From Pelargonium x hortorum (lineage: Eukaryota > Streptophyta > Magnoliopsida > Geraniales > Geraniaceae): a stretch of 64,000 bases of DNA. Each line of letters starts with the position of its first letter. The first letter of the stretch is position 1. The notes beneath the pieces were generated by a model that did not search any database, was not told the DNA's origin, and worked only from the letters and a program-made list of their open reading frames with translations. The stretch spans positions 56,243 to 120,242 of the forward strand of contig JAYMTJ010000022.1 of the NCBI GenBank assembly GCA_036897525.1, read 5' to 3'. Position numbers and translations under genes: made by a program. This document shows, in pieces, positions 36,801-49,115 of this stretch.

Positions 36801-38350
36801 GGCTCTCTTTAACCTTGTATCAGTAAAGGGGGTACTAAGAGTCAACTAACTATAACTAGTTAGTACAGCTTAGAAAAGGAACCTCGATTTTTGGGCAGCA
36901 AAAGAGCAACGTTGATTATTCGAAAGATGTAAAAGGAGGTGTACTTGTCGCTTAAGTTCCTAAACTAACTGGACTGGGAGTTAAAAAGTCCTAAAATTGA
37001 ATCCTCTACTTTAAGTAAACTTTAGTGACTGAGTTAGGAGTTAGAAATAAAGGGTGCTCCCCTCTTTTTTTAAGCCAACGCCCTCTAATTATCCACTAAA
37101 GAAAATTGCACGTTTAGTAATCAGGCCTCGAAAGACGCTGTATTTGTACAACTTCTTTATCTTTATTTAGAAAAGGCTGAGGAAAGAAAAGAAAGTTGAA
37201 ATACTCTAGAATTTCATTTTATTAGTTGTTTAGAATTTGCTATGAATATATCTGGGTATTTCTAAGTCTAAAATTGTCACTGGGAGAAACAGCGGTACAC
37301 AATTCCCAGCTAAAGTAGAGAGCGTCGGAACAGGGGCCGAGTAACAACTAAACTACTTATGACAACCTCATCAGAGCCATTTTAGATTTTATAATGGGGA
37401 ACCTGTAAAAAGGTAAGTGACTCTTCAAAGTGAAAATCATTTTTCTTAAAGGAAAAAAAGCTGCCCGAGAGTTATTCTGAGTCTGAGTAAACCGGTTCAA
37501 AATAAATTGGATTTCTATAAGGGGCCCTTGTCAAGTACCTGACTTGTTAATTAAGAGAATTGTTATTACAGATTCTCCTCGGATAGTGAAGACAAAACCG
37601 AATTTGGTATTATATCTACATACTTAATTGAGTATTTGTTACTGGTTAATAATAGTATAGCTCCGTCTCGACCCCTCAACGAAATTTGAAAGGTCTATGC
37701 CTATAAATCCGAAATCAATTTGAGAAAATCCTGTTTCAATTGGTATTAGTCTTACTCCCCTATTTGTTTGTTTGTTTGTGCGCGGCATTAAAAGTGTTCC
37801 TATCTCCCTATTGTAAAGCGCTGGATGTATTTGTATTGCAACTAAAATCCTAAGTCATTTAATTCAAAATTCTTCTACCTTCACTTATTCCAGTCTAAAT
37901 TATCTTCTTTTTGTAGAATTCCTGTCCTATAGATTCGACCCGCTTCTACTTCTAGCAATAGAAAACCCAGTCACTTATATCCTATATACAACCCCCTAAA
38001 GAAGGACTTTATACTTCATAGCAATATATGCCGAGTTGTTGTAAAATTATCATTATATTACGCGTTTTAGTAGCATTCGAGCTGTTTTATTTGCGAATAA
38101 GGAATCTCTTTAATCTAGCTTCTTTTATCAGGGCAATTCAGCAATCCGATATAGGAAAGAAAACTCGTAACCAAGAAATTGAGAATTTTCCGCGGGAAGC
38201 CCGCTCGTTTTTTAAAATTGAAACTGTGAATTTCAATTCTGTATAAATTTTCAATAGATCACGAAAACAGAAGCAAAGGGCCTTAAAAGAAAATCCTTGC
38301 TTTTGGACACCCTTTTGAGATTATCCATTTTATAACAAACACCGAGTTCT
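36800..38350. other. A-type gene-free DNA
   Basis: Contains an 8-bp hairpin at 36845-36864 (actaacta, loop taac, tagttagt), a (tttg)4 tract at 37763-37778 and the terminator-shaped hairpin at 38192-38213. The open frame 38028-38246 (72 codons) is of chance length, and its translation is not recognisable. Confidence 0.5.
38192..38213 (+). terminator. Terminator-shaped GC hairpin with T-tract
   Basis: GCGGG-AAG-CCCGC is a perfect five-pair GC stem with a three-base loop, followed after tcg by six T (38208-38213). The shape is that of an intrinsic terminator on the plus strand. It lies inside a 72-codon frame and no gene precedes it, so it may be coincidental or an RNA-processing stem-loop. Confidence 0.25.
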
Positions 38351-40739
38351 GTAAAAAGTACTTACAACTTCCACTTTGACCACTCTAGTTACAAGACTGG
38401 AACCCTTTGCAATACCCACAACTTCTGTACCTTGTTACTCATAATAGCTCGACTCTTAATCCGAATCTTACTACCTTTAACCGGAATACTTTAACAAAAG
38501 AACTATATAAGACTGATTCACTATCTCTCTATCTTGTCAAAACTAAGTTTTTGACTTTAAAAGCTCTCCAAACCGCGTATAAACTTAAATAAAGAAAAGA
38601 CTAAAACTTGACTTCATTACTGAAACTTATTTGCTTTAGCTCTACTTGCTATTGGCATTCCTTCTTTGCTAGGGTTTACGGCTCTCAATCTCAAGGCAAC
38701 AGTTCCCATTAAAGATATTGTTTAGGAGTACTTAATAAGTATTCTACGGTGAATCTATTATATCATCCTAAGAATTAAAGCAATACCTTATATCGGAGAA
38801 GTCCATTCAACAGTCCACCTTCAGGATTCAGTACCTTCCTTCGATAGCTGCTATTCATTCTGAGTCTCCTTAATTACCGGCCATTAGAATCTCTAGCAGT
38901 CGAAAGCGAGGTATGTAATCACTCTAAGAGGAAGACTCTCGGGAGGAGTCCCAGGGTGTAGAACATCTCAGTTGGGAGTTCTGGGATTGCTTGTTCTTGA
39001 TAGCAAAGGAAACCGAATAACAGATAACAGGGCTTTCAAGCATAAATGCTTGCTTTACAAGAGATTTAGACTTGCCGGCTATGTCATTACCTGATAAACC
39101 ATTGCCTAATGCATTAGTAGGAGTTTCCTTTCAATGTCCATTAGAAAGTACAAGTCATTTTCATTAGAGTCATTGACCAGCTTCCATTAACAGGTCCTAC
39201 TCTCAAGCCCATTCCCAACCCAGTCCTATTAAAGAAATATAAGAAATGCTTAAAAGTTAGTGTAAGAATTTTATCCAATTCTCGTTCTCGATATGTTCTT
39301 ATCTTAAAGAACTAATCCTTGGATCCGATTAAAAAGTAGTTTTCTTATGGGTGGTCTATTAGATATCATATAGAATGCCCGTTTCTAAGCGAACTTTATT
39401 TAGTTTATACTTTGCGCACTACATATTTCTACTAATATTGTTAGTAACACAGCCAAGCAGTAATATCATGAATACACTAAAAAACGTTAATAATATTAAG
39501 TTTCAGTATAAAAAAAGAAAAGAGCCCCTCGCAGAGAGGAAAGATTACTTCGCATTTGAGCCTAACGACAAGCTCGATAAAGTCGTCCCATAGACTGAAT
39601 AAATAGAAAAAGCGTATTTATACGTTCTAGAGGATCCTTACAAGTATTTCTTTATGGACCTATATAAGTCTAAGATTAGGTTTTAAGTGGATACAAGTAG
39701 ATGAGGTTTTCCCAGGTTAGGCTTATAAACAGAATACTTCTAATACTCTGTGCCAGCTCGTTTGATTGAAATATCTTCTTCTCGAGTCATTTTTCAGACT
39801 GCTAAGAAATTTAAGATATTACAAAAAGTTTCGAACCCTACAATCTAAAAGGATAGTGGATATTTATACTTTTGAGATTTTGAGTACTCCGCTTCTAAAG
39901 TCTTCAAGGATTCCCTTTCTGATAACCCATGAAGGATTCTGGCAATATTCTTTTATAAGTTAGTTGGAGTCAACCTCCTTCCCACCTAGGAAAAGTTCTA
40001 ACCTAACTACCTACAAATAAAATCCTATTCTTTCAAGTTAACCCTTGTATGTAAGACGGTGTATTCGCTGTCAATGGTCAAATAGGAGGCGCTGTCAGTA
40101 AACTTGCTAAACCCTTACCTACAAAGACCGGACTTTCACTTCAGCTCATTTACTAGAAACCCAGCTTTCAAAATCAATCTTTCCTCCTCAGAGCTAGAAT
40201 AAGATCCCTCTCCTTCAGAATTCAGTACCCCCCATTTGACTTATTTCTTTTATTTATTGATCTTGAGACTTGAGACCTTAGTTAGAGCTATAAGACCTTA
40301 GAAACCCGTTTGAGGACCTTAAACAAAATTGGTTAGTAGATTAGAGGAGAAAGATTGGTGAGGCCCGTCTTATTGGTGCTGCTAATGTCTCTAGCTAGTT
40401 ATTAGGATTACCAGTTGTAAACAGTAAGTTTGCCTTAATTAGAGTTAGTTTTCTAAGATATTAGAGTTCCTAAAGAGAGTTCGTCATTGCCTTTGTGTTT
40501 TTCTTTCGGTTAAAGATGATATATACTTTGGGGAATAACTGAGTACGTCCATCTTAGCGAGTAATCTAGGGAGTTTACGAGGTTAGGTCATTATAGTATA
40601 TACTTGATAGTACATATTAAGCACAGAGTACCCAGCATCTATTCTTATACCTTTGTATTTGTATTCTTTTCATGAGACTTAGGAGTTGTTAATTCTTCTG
40701 ACTTATGAGACTTCTTTGTTTCAGTATCACTAGCACAGT

Positions 40740-40870
40740 ATCAATCACTAGAGGAGGAGTACTAACCAGAGTAAGAGTAGGAACAAGGGCTGTAGTAGTA
40801 GTACGAGCTAGAGTAAGGGTACTAACTAGAGGAACTAGAGAAGCTAGCAAGTCTATTAGCAAGCCAGGAG
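40740..40870 (+). repeat. Purine-rich self-similar tract
   Basis: Built of variants of ctagagtaag and gtactaac: gtactaaccagag (40759) against gtactaactagag (40819), 12 of 13. The word aaccagagtaagag (40764-40777) recurs as aaccagagcaagag at 41325-41338. A 63-codon frame crosses it (40705-40896), giving an Arg/Val/Thr-rich low-complexity translation that simply reflects the repeats. The frame closes with TAG, TGA, one codon, then TAA. Confidence 0.5.
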
Positions 40871-41039
40871 CTTATGGCGCTAGTGTCTTATTGTAGTGAA
40901 TCTAAGCTAGTGTATTCATTCCTGTTCTAATGGAGTGAATGTATCTAGATATAGATTCTAGTATAGAGATATTATAGATTTAGGTATTATATTAGCTACT
41001 TGTATTACGGACTTGTGTAGTGTATTCCAGTTGTTAAGA

Positions 41040-41057
41040 TAAGGCGCGAAGCCCTCA
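41040..41057 (-). repeat. GC-hairpin dispersed word, copy 2 of 3 (inverted)
   Basis: Exact reverse complement of 29644-29661 over 18 bases. Confidence 0.75.
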
Positions 41058-43480
41058 AGTTCTCTGCAGTTTATCGAAAAAGAGGGTTGAAACCTTATAG
41101 GGATATTGATGAAATCTATACCCCTTTCCTTTTTATTAGGAGGTTGACTCATTAATAGTATTGTAGATAGAACATTTATACACTCTTTTAGCACCAAAAA
41201 GAAAACTCACTTTAATTATCATTCTTTAGAGTTAGAGGAAACCTTCACACCTTGACTTGCCTCAGAGCTAGCAGAAGCATAAGCACCTAACAGGAGCCAT
41301 AGGGGTACGAACCACAGAAGGAGGAACCAGAGCAAGAGCAAGTGAAGCTAACCAGTCATCAGATATAGCAAGCCAGTTAAGAATGAATAGAATCAGTTGC
41401 CAGCTATGTAATTTGAATTCGTACAGCTAGTGAAATTAGAGTACTTTCAGTGTCTGCTAAGGATTTTTGAGTTCGGTGGTACCTTATAGGAGGCTTAGAA
41501 GGTTAGGAATTACAGGTTGTTAAGAAGGTAAGAGTTGGCTATACTTCCCTTTAGCAGCAAGTAGTTATTATGTACAAAGAGTATAGCTCTAGAGTACTCT
41601 AGCAGTTAAGAAGTTATATCTTATAAGATAGAGGAGAGCTTACAGGTATAGCCCTTTGTCGGTATTTAGATGAAGAGTCAGAAGACTCAAAAGGGTTTAC
41701 GGGATTGAGAGTTTTTAGTAATGGTTAGTAAGAAACGTTCCTACGGTTTCCTTATTATCCTAGCATTCACCATCTTGACTTTGCAATACCATAGAACATA
41801 AGCAAGAGCTAAGAAGAGTCCATGGAATTAGAGGTACTCTATAAGTCATGAAAGAAAGCTCTTAGATAAATAAAGAAATAGGTTGTGTTTGTAGTTGGTT
41901 AGGGAAGAAGAGCAGCACAGGCTTTCATTGGGATGCTAGAGAGTGCGAACGACTGCAAGAGATAGAGCTTGCTTTCAAAGAGGGTTGATTCAAGGGAATT
42001 TCCTTAGTTGGCAGGCTTAGAAGGTATTCCTAAATAGAATTGACCGAGTTGGACTGCACTCACTTGCGATGGATAAGATTTTTCGAGGTGGAAGAGCTGG
42101 TAGATGATGGTATAGCAAGGGTTAGCCGTAGGTGGTACAACTATTTCGACTGACAAATAAGAGCTTTGAACTAGGATAGCTAGCTTTATAAGGTTCGGGA
42201 TTTGATAGGCTAGGTTGGATTCTAAGGGTTTGGGTTATAAGAAAGAGTGGGTTCCATTAACAGCATTCACATTCCTACATTAACTACACATCCACTCCAA
42301 CAGTAAGTACCTACTTCACCTAGAATCTCTTCTCAAAATCACAAGGGACTCTCCTAAATCCTAAGCTATCTCTTACTATTAGCAATTCTTAGGAATCAAA
42401 GACAAGAATACATCCTCTCCACCGAAAGCCTAACACCACACCGAGTAAGGAAAGACCCTGATTCAGTTGGGAAGTGCTGCTAAGCCAAGGCCCAAGTCAA
42501 AGCAAGTCCATAGAATTCTTGTTCTAATGAGGTGAGGGTACTGCCAATGGAAGCTAGGTAACTAGAAGACTCTGGAACCTTGTCCTTATAAGGCATAAGG
42601 CAATCCAAACAAAGGCTTTGTCTAAATACCCTCTTGTAAGCTCTGCTTAAGGTCTTGCTAACTAGGAAACCCTAGATGCTAAGGATCAGTTGTCCATGTC
42701 AGTAACTTCTTAGTGCTAATGGTATGTGAGCCTAAGGAATTGCTTTTGAATTCTTGCTAATGTAAACAGGTGCTCAATCAAGTATGCCTAATAGCAAGTG
42801 TAACCTGTCCATGTCAATAGCGGTACCAAACCTGTTCAAGCAAGCTGGATATTAGACTCTAAAAGAATGGCCTAGATCCCAACTATAGGAATTGTTGCTT
42901 TAGAAAGGCTGATCCACTATCAGAATGAGAATGAGAGCATAGAAAGTCTAGCAGGTATGAAGGTACAGAAAGAAGGAAGCTGTTGGCTTTAAAGCAAGCT
43001 TGTCAGCCAGCCGGTCTCTGTCTCAGTCAGATAGGAATCTTTGCCAGTAAATCACTGGAGGCAGTATTGACTGATGAGGCCCAAGCTGTAATGAGAGCGG
43101 TATCTTAAGCATAAGGTTTCGTAAGAAAACCGTAGGTAAGCTTGCTTAAGCATTTCCTACTTACTTAACTTAGAAATTTCTTTCTAGTTAAACAATCCCT
43201 AAGGGTGCACCCCTTGATTCTAATGGGAGTCGCAGAACACAACTTTGAAATACCTAAAAGAGGGAATCCTTGAGTAGTTGGATTACTCAGCCTTATAAGA
43301 TAGATAAGATAGAACAAATAGTAAGACAAACTAGAGAGAGGACATACCCTTCTTACTTGTGTTACCTTAGATAACTCTGATAACACTAACGAAAAGCAGA
43401 CTCTTATTGACTCTCTTTAGACTGAATTTGCGGGCTATCAAGTACACTCGTACGTAACAAACCCAGTGGTTTCGGATGAA

Positions 43481-43529
43481 AAGGAGAGGCTTAACTTAAA
43501 AGAATTGTTCTAATTGAAACAAGGTAATC
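43481..43529 (+). repeat. 49-base repeat, partner 61141-61184
   Basis: Longest exact duplication I found. aaaggagaggcttaa and then cttaaaagaattg through aacaaggtaat are shared with 61141-61184. The only difference is that cttaa occurs twice in tandem here and once at 61141. Outside these limits the sequences are unrelated. It looks younger than the other B-type words. Confidence 0.85.
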
Positions 43530-43899
43530 AGAATACAAATACAAACTAATAAAGATTGTCTAGACTCAGTTTATCTTCTATCTGTTAGAACAAGATTCTT
43601 AGAGTCCTTCAATTGCCAGCTACCAAAGTCAGGAGTTCAGAACCTTCTATCGGCACAGTCACTTCCCTTTGATTGGTTGCTTTGACAGGTTCTCAGCTAA
43701 GGAAACACTTTAAGCCATTGAAAACCCTGCTAAAGGTAGATAACATAAACGGAATTCTCTAGCTAGCTATTGCCAAGGACTGTAGAAGATTCTAATGACA
43801 TTAACGGTAGAGAATAGAATACAGAATAGTCTATTGTATTGCAAGGAAAGGACTCTCTCTAGCTCTAGTCCGAGAAAAAACTTTATTAGTGGGAAACCT

Positions 43900-45230
43900 G
43901 TAACTACGCCGGTAAAGTTAAAGAATACAGAAGACGGATTCTCTACTATAAATCCGAGTCTTAATGGAAAGTAGTCCTAGTCTGCTAGTAGTATAGTATT
44001 CTATACTTAAGAATTATTCTTACGAGTCTAGTAATGTAATAAGAGAATATATATATATTAGAAAATAGATCATGGCTTTAGAATTTATTAGTTAAGGAAT
44101 ATTCCTCTCGGTTTCCGTAGCTTATCGCTGAAGAGGAGTAAGCCTTAAAAGTCAAATGAGTACATCCATCTACCTGACTGAAGGGTACCGAAGGAAATCC
44201 TTAATGGTAGAATTAGTATAGTTAACCTTACACTATGACAGGCCCTTTACCAGAAAAAATTCCTTTTGGTTCTTTATACAACTTTATACTAGAAATACGC
44301 CCAAATTGAATTATCGCACGAGCAAATCCTTAAAGCTACTTCGAGAAACTGTCTATGCACTATCCAGCCTGATAGCCCTCCTCTTTTACGCTCTACTAAC
44401 TATAACTGTCTTAGCAGCCTTAACAGCCCTACCTGCTTCTTTATTTATCTAAAGGGTGTTCCTTGTCTTATAGATAGAGGAGTTCTTAATAGTTAGGTAT
44501 AGTTATAGTGTTATTAACTTAATTGGATAGTTTCTAATTTTAAAAAGAGTCCCGTAAGATAAGGCGTATTCCTCTTTTGCGTATGATTTCCTATATGTTT
44601 TCTTTTTTCATCTTCTTCTGAAACTACACTTATTCTAGGCCTTGCCCTTTGTTAAGTTTCCGGGCTGGAATTTCCGATACTGTAAATTATTCTAATTTAT
44701 AAGCACACCTCTCTAACCTTTCAAATTCCCTTCGAAATCCCTTACTTAGATTGGCAATACCCTCGATTGGAGCTTAAGCTTAATGCTTAATTAAGAGGAT
44801 ATCGAACGTTGAACCTATTAACACTGATATAGTACTTACATCGTATAGTACAAGCGAAAAACTCAAGTCCTTTAAAAGAGAAAGAGTAAAGTAAAAAAAA
44901 AAGGATCCCCTTTAATAACAAAAAAAACTCGGTAAAGTATAGAAAAGCTACTCAGGGTTTAATTTATAGGAGTTCTCATATAGTATCGGAATAATTTCTG
45001 ATAAGGATTTGGTTCAGCTTAATGTAATTGGTCTAGACTAAGCCATGTATAATTATACTTATATAGAATACACAATTTTGAGTTACTGGGTTCCCCGGTT
45101 GACATACTATACAAATAAACAGAGTTCAATTAAAACAGACTCTAGAAATAAAAAGGGCGGGTCCGCATACTCATGTTTAAAGAGGTATCCAGAAATACTC
45201 TACATCTGTAGTAACTAAGTACTTATACTG
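43900..45230. other. A-type gene-free DNA
   Basis: Holds the 20-base repeat at 44221-44240 and a G/C cluster aaaggatcccctttaata at 44900-44917. Otherwise nothing is recognisable. Confidence 0.5.
44221..44240 (+). repeat. 20-base repeat, partner 59588-59607
   Basis: gttaaccttacactatgaca is identical at both loci. Upstream both have a ggaaa..ctta word at similar distance, so the true duplication was probably about 50 bases. Confidence 0.75.
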
Positions 45231-46770
45231 CCCGTTCAAAAGGAATATAGAATTTCTTGACAGTGAATCCTCTTGCTAATTGGAGAATGGAATGCAAGGA
45301 GACTCTGGACTGACCCGATAGCAGGTTTAACTAGGCCAATGGCAGTCGCTGTCGATGATGGAAGCTCTAATCAAAGTTATTTGCAGTACAAAATGGCATA
45401 AGTTGCTCAAGATTCTAGATTAGTAGCTCAGTTAGAAGGTACTGATACAGTAGTTAATGAAAGCTCTTCTATATAAGCTATTAACAAAAGCAGGAACTTG
45501 AATCTGACACTACAGTCCCGCGGACTCATACTCATTTAGAAAGTTCTTCTATCTAATCCATTTGACTACTAATTAAGAGTTCTATTGACCCTTCTTTCGC
45601 TCGCTAAGACAAGAGAGGATTATGAGTTGGGCAGTTTGGGTTAAAGAAACTCTAAATATATAGACTAAATAAAACACTTATCGATTTGAACCTCTGGTTT
45701 GTCATCATTCTATTTTCTGTTTTACCCTTTTCAACTAATAGACACTTGTGCTTGCTTCTTATATACATTCTACTAACTAACTAACTGACCTTAGCACTTT
45801 TCTTTCTTTAGCTTCTAAGAAGTATCAAGAAAAGGGTCTTAGTCAAGGTATGATACAGTAGAGTAAGATCAAGTTAAGAAGAAGTAAGTCATGCTGCAGA
45901 AGTCAATAATAAAGTCTAGGGTTATAATGTGTGGTATGTACTATCTATACTTCTTAAGGCGGTAACCTCCTTAACGATAAGAGCATATAACAATGCAATG
46001 ACGAGTATCCCTTAAGTTAGTATCCTATAAACTATAAGAGACTCTCTTCTATCTATTTATCTACTCCTAGTTAGATTCCTATTATTTAATAAAGCTCCTA
46101 CTAAGAAAAGAAAACTGGGTATCCAAACAAAGAAGTCATGAAAGTAAATCAAAGTCAGTTTATTAAGAATTCCTAACTAGTACAGAGTAAAGAGTTGTGG
46201 GCTACCCTAATTTAACAGCTTTCAAAAACAAATCAGATAGATCTAAAATCCACTGTCCTTATAACAAAACCTATGAATACTTAGATAAAGGAATGTCGGC
46301 GTTCTAACACATAAGAGTTTGGTTTCTTTTTATAGACTGAGAAAAGTGTGTATTAAAAAAGAAGGGTTTTTTGCCTTAAACTAAAAGCGAGCCTAGAGGA
46401 GTCTTAAATGTACCTTTCGAGGGGTCCCCTTAATATGAATACCCGTTAATCCCAAAAATCTAATACTGAATTCATGCTTTGTAGCTTTGTCTTCTAGGCC
46501 CATGACTGTGATAGCAAGCTAAGTCTAAGTCTTGTATAGCCGACAAATATACCTTTCATAATTGTATTCTGTGTAAAGCAAAGGAGCCTAACAATTAGTT
46601 CTTCTTGTTATGAGGAGGATTCCGATAATGTATTCTGTTGCTGTGTAGTAGGACTCTCTGAATTGTCTTAGTTCTTGGAAGCTAGGAACTGACTTAGCAG
46701 GCAAATGAAGTATATATAAATGGATTCTCTTGTCCTTATACTTATATATATAGAAGCTCTCAAAATGTCT
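45230..46770. repeat. B-type mosaic
   Basis: No open frame of 60 codons. Contains gctgtcgatgatg (45348-45360), a (ctaa)3 tract at 45773-45784, the counterpart of the 29545-29622 words at 45944-45990, and at about 46650 the word actctctgaattgt shared with 10371. 46300-46480 is A-type, with a G/C cluster at 46420-46436. Confidence 0.45.
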
Positions 46771-49099
46771 TAGTAAGTTTGAAAATTGTTTGTTTGAATT
46801 ATTTTTAAAAAGATTAAAGTGGAACTAGATTTACTGATAGAGCTAAAGTAAAGGAAATCCAAGAGAACCCCCTCATATAAGTGTTCCCTCTATCCCGGTA
46901 TATTTGATTTTCCGGGAGTGCCTAACTAATAAGGTGTAATTGTGTATGTGTATAAGCACTTTAAGTTTAGAAAAGGGAGAGCCCTTACTTTAGTACTAAA
47001 TAAAGTATCCCTTATCAGACTACAAAAATTTGAGAATTACATAATAAAGATAAAGAAAAAATCCTTTTGACTGGGTTTTACAGGTGAGTTTCTTCTAAAC
47101 AAAAAAATCTTTCCTTAGGAATACAAGTACAGCTAGAGGTATTACAAGATAGTACTTTTTTTTAGACTTTTTGACTTATTCAGCATAGGTAGTAATTGCT
47201 TCGAAAGGGTATAAAGATTCCGTCAAGTGATGCTAATTTGCTTACAAAAACGGGGATCCCCCTTACTATACCAAGTCAATCTTGTAGGCATTTTAAAAGC
47301 GCTACACTTTACTAATTTATAACAGTTTTTTAGTCTAGTATCTTCTGTACAAAAAAAAATGAAGAGTTCTTTTTTTCATTTAACCATAGCCTTTCAGTGT
47401 TCCTGGGTTTCTAATTTAGAGGAATATGGCTTTAACTTTAAACAGGAACAGCAGTTTTGCTTCTTAAGTGTACAACTACTATTTTCAAGTCAAAATTAGT
47501 AAAGTAAATAAAATTATCTTGCTTTGTTTGACTCTTAAACTTTCCTAATAAGGGAACTTGGTCGAATTATAAAATAAAAAGTTATTCGTTTCTCAAAAGG
47601 ACCCGTTGATAATAGAATTTAAGGGGCTCCCTTTGGATTAATAAGCGGGAATTTTCTTATTTATCAGATTAAAGCCTTTCTTTTTACGCGCAGCTTCAGT
47701 AGCTTGATTAGAGATTTTAGTTACATTTTCAGATTTGGTGGATAAGATAAGCTTGTCATAGCGCAGTTCCGCCCCAAAAAATTTTTAGGATTTCTGTAAG
47801 GAGTGTTACTGTCAGGCAAAGCTATATAGCAATTCCTCAGATAAGGGGCGCAAGTTCATAAGAGGTAAATGGGGCGTATTCTCCTCTGGGTTTTTGCTCT
47901 TTTTCTGCATCCTGCTAACGAGGGAACCCCTGGTTTCTTAATTCTATGCAACATAATCCAGAAAATAGGGGGTTGGCATACGAAAAGCGCTCCTAGTCGA
48001 GGTTCCTAAGTAGAACTGGAAGCAAGGGGCTAAACATGTAAAGAAACCTCCCGCTATTCTTATAGAAATCTGGACAAAGAAGGTTTTTGTCGAAAGTAAT
48101 CCTTTGGAGTTCTAAAGGGCATCCTACCACAAGGATAAAAATAGATTCGAGTATCTCTACCTCTACGAAAGAAGTCTTCTTTCTAAATTCTTGTGGAGTT
48201 CCTATATACGAATCGCAATTTTTAGTTGCGCCCTTTAGACCCTGCAAAGCAAAGGGCGTCTATCTGCTGGACTTTGCCACTCAGTTCCGTGTCCTTTTAA
48301 GGAAGTAAAAAATATGAATTACTTAGACTTACTTTAGAGTCATGGAAAAGCTTTAGATCAAATATCTAGGGCCTTGTCGAGTCCCAATCTAGATATACAA
48401 AAGAAAGACGAAAAGTTTCTACTTTACGGGTGGAATAAAAAACCCAAGTTACGGGTCCCGAATCTATTTACTGCTTGCTAAGCCCTCCCTAATTTTCCTT
48501 TAGAAAAGAATTTCTCTTGTTATCCTTTTATTTCGTAGTTATAAATAAAACTAAGTTTCCTTAAACCTTTTCTATCAAGCTAAGTTTTTTTTTTTGAAAG
48601 TCTTTGCTTAAAATGTATATTTGGTATATATATATATAGGTTTATTCCAGAATTTCTTAGTTTCCGATTTCTGAAGAACTGAAGTCTAGGGAGTTATCTT
48701 CCTGATCGGGTTAACGAAGTCGCAAGGAATTTTCTATAACCCAGTAAAAGAAACTTCCAAAAGAAAGTACAGTTTTCATGTTTGTTTGTTGGCTCACGCT
48801 TTTCTATTCTGGGTTTGGATAGGATTTTTCTTTCCAAGTGTATATAATAAGTGAGTGACTTTGGATCTATTCTGAGGAAATTAGTACGAATTTCTTAGAG
48901 GACTCGGTAAATCCTAGAAAGAGAAATGAACTCTTCCTAATGGATACACTTTTTTGAGAATATGTCTCAACTCGATAAAAGAGGGCTTTGGCACTTGAAC
49001 CTTTGCATGTCGGAACACATAAGTTTCGATTTAACCATAAAAATTTAGGAGTGTTGAATCGTACTTATAGCCTATTGATTGATAAGCTACACAGAGCTA

Positions 49100-49115
49100 G
49101 AGGGCTTCGCGCCTT
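49100..49115 (+). repeat. GC-hairpin dispersed word, copy 3 of 3
   Basis: gagggcttcgcgcctt is identical to 29645-29660 over 16 bases and is followed by ttaat. The stem plus the T-run resembles a weak terminator. Confidence 0.75.

Larger units (their letters stand above)
38350..43900. repeat. B-type mosaic with purine-rich patches
   Basis: No gene is supported. Shared words: cattcaacagtccacctt (38804-38821), ttaccggccattagaat (38874-38890), gctgtcaatggtca (40067-40080; relatives at 45348 and 61374), tgtccatgtca at 42691-42701 and 42806-42816, and the 43416-43438 and 43481-43529 repeats. 40740-40870 and 41230-41345 are low-complexity and purine-rich, with internal similarity. The inverted GC-hairpin word is at 41040-41057. 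Open frames at 38407, 39375, 39766, 40705, 40958 and 43165 are 61-79 codons, without recognisable products. Confidence 0.5.

Noticed and set aside
40705-40905. A reassigned stop codon hiding long genes
   Set aside because: All three stops are common everywhere. Here the frame ends TAG, TGA, one codon, TAA, so reading any single stop as sense does not extend it usefully.
45421-45470. tRNA D-arm (tagctcagtt)
   Set aside because: No anticodon arm or T-loop at the right distance downstream.
47993-48308. Overlapping frames of 84 and 73 codons on opposite strands
   Set aside because: Mutual overlap on both strands is typical of a chance stop-poor patch; no start context or family is recognised.
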